DNA from: Methanosphaera sp.
GTDB taxonomy: Archaea; Methanobacteriota; Methanobacteria; Methanobacteriales; Methanobacteriaceae
Length of the DNA: 7,266 bases
Direction: 5' to 3'
Assembly: GCA_021199865.1 (NCBI GenBank)
Contig: JAJQHG010000136.1
Location: 1-7,266 of the forward strand
The notes beneath the pieces were generated by a model. It saw only the letters and a program-made list of their open reading frames with translations, was not told the DNA's origin and ran no database searches. The position numbers and the translations under genes are program-made. Below are positions 4,573-7,266 of the stretch, piece after piece (position 1 is the stretch's first letter; every line of letters begins with the position of its first letter).

Positions 4573-7266
4573 ATGAGTCCAGAGAACTTAAAGACACGTA
4601 GTGAATATGGTAGAAATTACCAGTCTGATTATAATCTATTAAAAAAATCAGAGTACTTTGATGAAAAATATTATAGACAACAGTTTAGTAGTGATGAGGA
4701 TATTGGTGATCCAATAGCACACTTTCTACTTAGTGATAGATACATGGCTACATGTAAGAATTTTAATCCAAAATGGTATAATGATAATTACAGGGATGTG
4801 TCAAGCACGGATATCAATCCATTAGTACACTTTCTACGTTATGGCCAAGATGAACATAGATTATATCGTTATGCAAGATTAAGTCATGAATCATTTAAGA
4901 ATATGGATAATTGTGCTACCATAGAAGAGTACTATAATACTATATATGACTCAGATGTGTTTGACATAGAATATTATCTATCAAATAATGATGTTGATCT
5001 TGAGGGACTTGATCCAATCATACACTACATATTAATTGGTGCAAATAAGGGATATAATCCTAGTAAAACCTTTTCTACATATGATTTTGTGGACTCTGAT
5101 AACCTTGATAAAGTGACAACAAATCCCCTATATCACTTTATTAAGTATGGTTATTCAAAGAAAGTAGAGCCCTTCACTGATAAGTTCCATTATGTGAATA
5201 ACTTTGAAACATTTTATACTAAGGGTATATTAGAGGATATACAATTACACCTAGAACAGAAGATCTCTATCATTATACCAATATATAATGCATATGAGGA
5301 AACTAAGGCTTGTATTACAAGTGTATTACGAAATACCCATATTAACTATGAATTAATACTTATTAATGATTGTAGTACTGATGAACGTATAAGTCAATTA
5401 TTAAGCCAAGTAGATCGGATACCATTTGTAAAGGTAGTAGAAAATGAGCATAATCAGGGCTTTGTTAAGAATGTTAATCTTGGAATGAACCTGGCCGAAA
5501 ATGATGTTGTACTCTTAAATAGTGATACAATTGTTACACCTAAATGGTTATCTAAATTAATAATATCAGCCTACAGTGATTCAACTATTGCAACTGTAAC
5601 ACCTTTCTGTAACTCATCAGATATATCCATACCAGAACTTGGAACTATAAGTGATCAATTATTCCTAAATAAGAATGCTTACCAGGTAGATAAGTTATTT
5701 AATAATGAATACCTTGAAAGTCCTACAGGTAATGGTTTCTGTCTGTATATTAAGCGTGGAGCTATAAGAAAGCTTGGAGTATTTGATGAAGTATTTGGTA
5801 TGGGTTATGGTGAAGAAACTGATTTTACATGCAGAGCAAAAGAGGCTGGATGGAAGAATATCCGTAATAATGATGTATTTGTATATCACAGACGTCATGC
5901 ATCATTTAGTGATGAAAAATCAAGTGAATATAAAAAGAAGAATAAGAGTATTATCCAACAACGTCATGGATATGTGTATGACGCATGGGATGACTTTGTA
6001 GCAAGTAGTAAAGTAAAAGAAGCTATAGATACAATAAGAGATAATCTTGTTGAATACAAGAACTCCGAGAAGATATTATATGTAACAGAGATGGATAATG
6101 ATGTGCCCGTTGTTGATGATAGATTCTATGATATTGCAAGTAAATATGATACATATGTTTTAACAATAAATCGTGCAAATATACGTTTATTCATCTATGA
6201 TGGAATAGACACATTCCTTAAAATAAGACAATTACCTGTTGTGGATATAGATGATAATAACTACTTTGAATCATTCTATTATAAGATGCTATTAATACTA
6301 AAGATTGACTTATTATATGTAAGAAACTTTTATAACTTCTTTACTCCAAAAAGACCTAATCTATCAGTATTTGTAAACTTTACTCATTACATGGAAATAC
6401 CAATGATTTATGATGGAGCAATATATCAAGATAGAAATATTATGGATGTTATTGAAGAGAAGCTAAATCCACTAGATTCACTTGATGAATGTATAAGTGA
6501 TAATGAGTCATACTTTGATTTTACTAATAAGAAAATAGCAGTATATACAGCAATCAGTGGAGATTATGATGAAATAGTTACTCCTACACATATAGAGGAA
6601 GACTTTGACTACATATGTTTTACTGATAATCCTAATCTTGTGAGTGATTTCTGGGATATTCGTCCAATGGAAGAATTAGATTTAGATGAGATACGTAAAG
6701 CACGCCGATATAAAGTGTTGCCACACAAGTATCTTGATGAATATGATTACTCTATATGGATAGATGGTAACTTTGATATAACAGGTTCACTTAAGGATTA
6801 TATCCATGAATACTCAAGAAATCATAAATTACTAGCCATAAAACATGAGGATCGTGACTGTATATATGATGAAATGGAGGCCTGCCTAGAGCTTGAAAAG
6901 GATACACGTGAAACTATGGAATCCCAGATTAATAAATATAAAAGTGAGGGATATCCAGAACATAATGGATTAGTAGCTAGCGGAATTCTCTTTAGAGACC
7001 ATCATGACAGGGATGTTATTAAAGTAATGGAGGACTGGTATCAAGAGATAGTTAATCATAGCTACCGTGACCAGTTAAGTTTTAACTATGTTTGCTGGAA
7101 GAATAATTTCTCTTATGATGAGAGTCTAATATTCTACCCAAAAAATGAGTACTTTAAGAGATTAGGCCACTCAAATTTCAGAGTATTCCTAAAAACATCT
7201 AATAGTGCCATAGAGGTTATAAAAGATAAACTTTTAGAACCAACTAGTATAATAATACCTATATAT
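4573..7266 (+). CDS. Large modular glycosyltransferase (repeats, GT2, DUF616, second GT2), truncated by window edge
   Basis: An open frame of 898 codons without a stop, continuing past the window. The start is fixed by AGGGG 10 nt upstream and an in-frame TAA at 4564-4566. There is no signal peptide or membrane segment, so it probably acts in the cytosol on surface glycan assembly. Order: four degenerate repeats (about 28-201) with cores DPIAHF (46-51), NPLVHF (82-87), DPIIHY (147-152) and NPLYHF (184-189); a GT2 domain (231 to about 470) with ISIIIPIYN, Asp266 in NDCSTD, Asp318 in NSDT, and GEETDF (413-418), so the nucleotide-sugar and metal-binding residues look intact; an unassigned region (about 497-650) beginning KILYVTE; a DUF616 domain (about 653-880) with VYTAISGDYD (657-666), WIDGN (729-733), HNGLVASGILFR (797-808) and DQLSF (833-837); then SIIIPIY (892-898), the start of another GT2 domain. 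The sugar donor and acceptor are unknown. Confidence 0.92.
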   Translation, partial: MSPENLKTRSEYGRNYQSDYNLLKKSEYFDEKYYRQQFSSDEDIGDPIAHFLLSDRYMATCKNFNPKWYNDNYRDVSSTDINPLVHFLRYGQDEHRLYRYARLSHESFKNMDNCATIEEYYNTIYDSDVFDIEYYLSNNDVDLEGLDPIIHYILIGANKGYNPSKTFSTYDFVDSDNLDKVTTNPLYHFIKYGYSKKVEPFTDKFHYVNNFETFYTKGILEDIQLHLEQKISIIIPIYNAYEETKACITSVLRNTHINYELILINDCSTDERISQLLSQVDRIPFVKVVENEHNQGFVKNVNLGMNLAENDVVLLNSDTIVTPKWLSKLIISAYSDSTIATVTPFCNSSDISIPELGTISDQLFLNKNAYQVDKLFNNEYLESPTGNGFCLYIKRGAIRKLGVFDEVFGMGYGEETDFTCRAKEAGWKNIRNNDVFVYHRRHASFSDEKSSEYKKKNKSIIQQRHGYVYDAWDDFVASSKVKEAIDTIRDNLVEYKNSEKILYVTEMDNDVPVVDDRFYDIASKYDTYVLTINRANIRLFIYDGIDTFLKIRQLPVVDIDDNNYFESFYYKMLLILKIDLLYVRNFYNFFTPKRPNLSVFVNFTHYMEIPMIYDGAIYQDRNIMDVIEEKLNPLDSLDECISDNESYFDFTNKKIAVYTAISGDYDEIVTPTHIEEDFDYICFTDNPNLVSDFWDIRPMEELDLDEIRKARRYKVLPHKYLDEYDYSIWIDGNFDITGSLKDYIHEYSRNHKLLAIKHEDRDCIYDEMEACLELEKDTRETMESQINKYKSEGYPEHNGLVASGILFRDHHDRDVIKVMEDWYQEIVNHSYRDQLSFNYVCWKNNFSYDESLIFYPKNEYFKRLGHSNFRVFLKTSNSAIEVIKDKLLEPTSIIIPIY
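4654..5175 (+). repeat. Four tandem protein repeats at the N-terminus of the glycosyltransferase
   Basis: Residues 28-201 hold four copies of a 35-60 residue unit. Each has an aromatic-rich start (FDEKYY, FNPKWY, FDIEYY, FSTYDF), then about 12-16 residues, then [DN]P-[LI]-x-H-[FY], and usually a Y/I-G ending (RYGQDEHR, LIGANKGY, KYGYSKKV). The first copy lacks the Gly ending (LLSDRYM). The pattern resembles the repeats that precede GT2 domains in many bacterial polysaccharide glycosyltransferases. It is visible at protein level only; the DNA copies have diverged, so this is not a recent duplication. Confidence 0.75.

Noticed and set aside
5695..6001. Open frames on both strands inside the glycosyltransferase (5695-5898 minus, 5774-6001 plus)
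   Set aside because: The main frame here encodes the conserved GEETDF motif region of the GT2 domain, so these are out-of-frame shadows.

Overview
The window is very A+T-rich and archaeal in character. Leu is mostly TTA/CTA, Ile is dominated by ATA, and Arg is mostly AGA/CGT. Shine-Dalgarno sequences are strong (GGAGG, AGGGG) and intergenic regions carry TATA-like and oligo-T elements. Gene content (an archaeal NFACT/RqcH protein and a large modular glycosyltransferase) together with base composition suggests a gut methanogen of the Methanobacteriales, most likely Methanosphaera or a close Methanobrevibacter relative. That placement is inferred from composition and gene style, not from a database match.

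Layout. (1) 59-799 (+): a small UPF0173-type metallo-beta-lactamase-fold hydrolase with all metal ligands visible. It converges on (2) 904-2919 (-), a full-length archaeal NFACT protein (Rqc2/NEMF/RqcH family, ribosome-associated quality control). A hairpin plus T-run between them probably ends the hydrolase transcript. (3) 2920-3245: an A+T-rich divergent promoter region with a perfect 7-bp dyad near the predicted NFACT transcription start. (4) 3246-4136 (+): a cation diffusion facilitator of the FieF/YiiP type, followed by a hairpin/poly-T terminator. (5) 4241-4572: A+T-rich sequence without a convincing gene, presumably the leader and promoter of the next gene. (6) 4573 to the right edge (+): the first 898 codons of a large multidomain glycosyltransferase that continues past the window. 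It has four N-terminal repeats, a GT2 domain, an unassigned middle region, a DUF616 (TOD1/MUCI70-like) domain, and the first strand of a second GT2 domain exactly at the edge.

The first three genes look like ordinary housekeeping genes transcribed as separate units. They show no operon-type spacing and no obvious functional link. The glycosyltransferase is the accessory part and probably builds cell-surface polysaccharide or glycoprotein glycans. I see no rRNA, tRNA, CRISPR array, insertion sequence or defence system. The points most worth checking are the modular glycosyltransferase architecture and a possible non-canonical AUU start for the NFACT gene, whose annotated ATG lies unusually far from its Shine-Dalgarno sequence.
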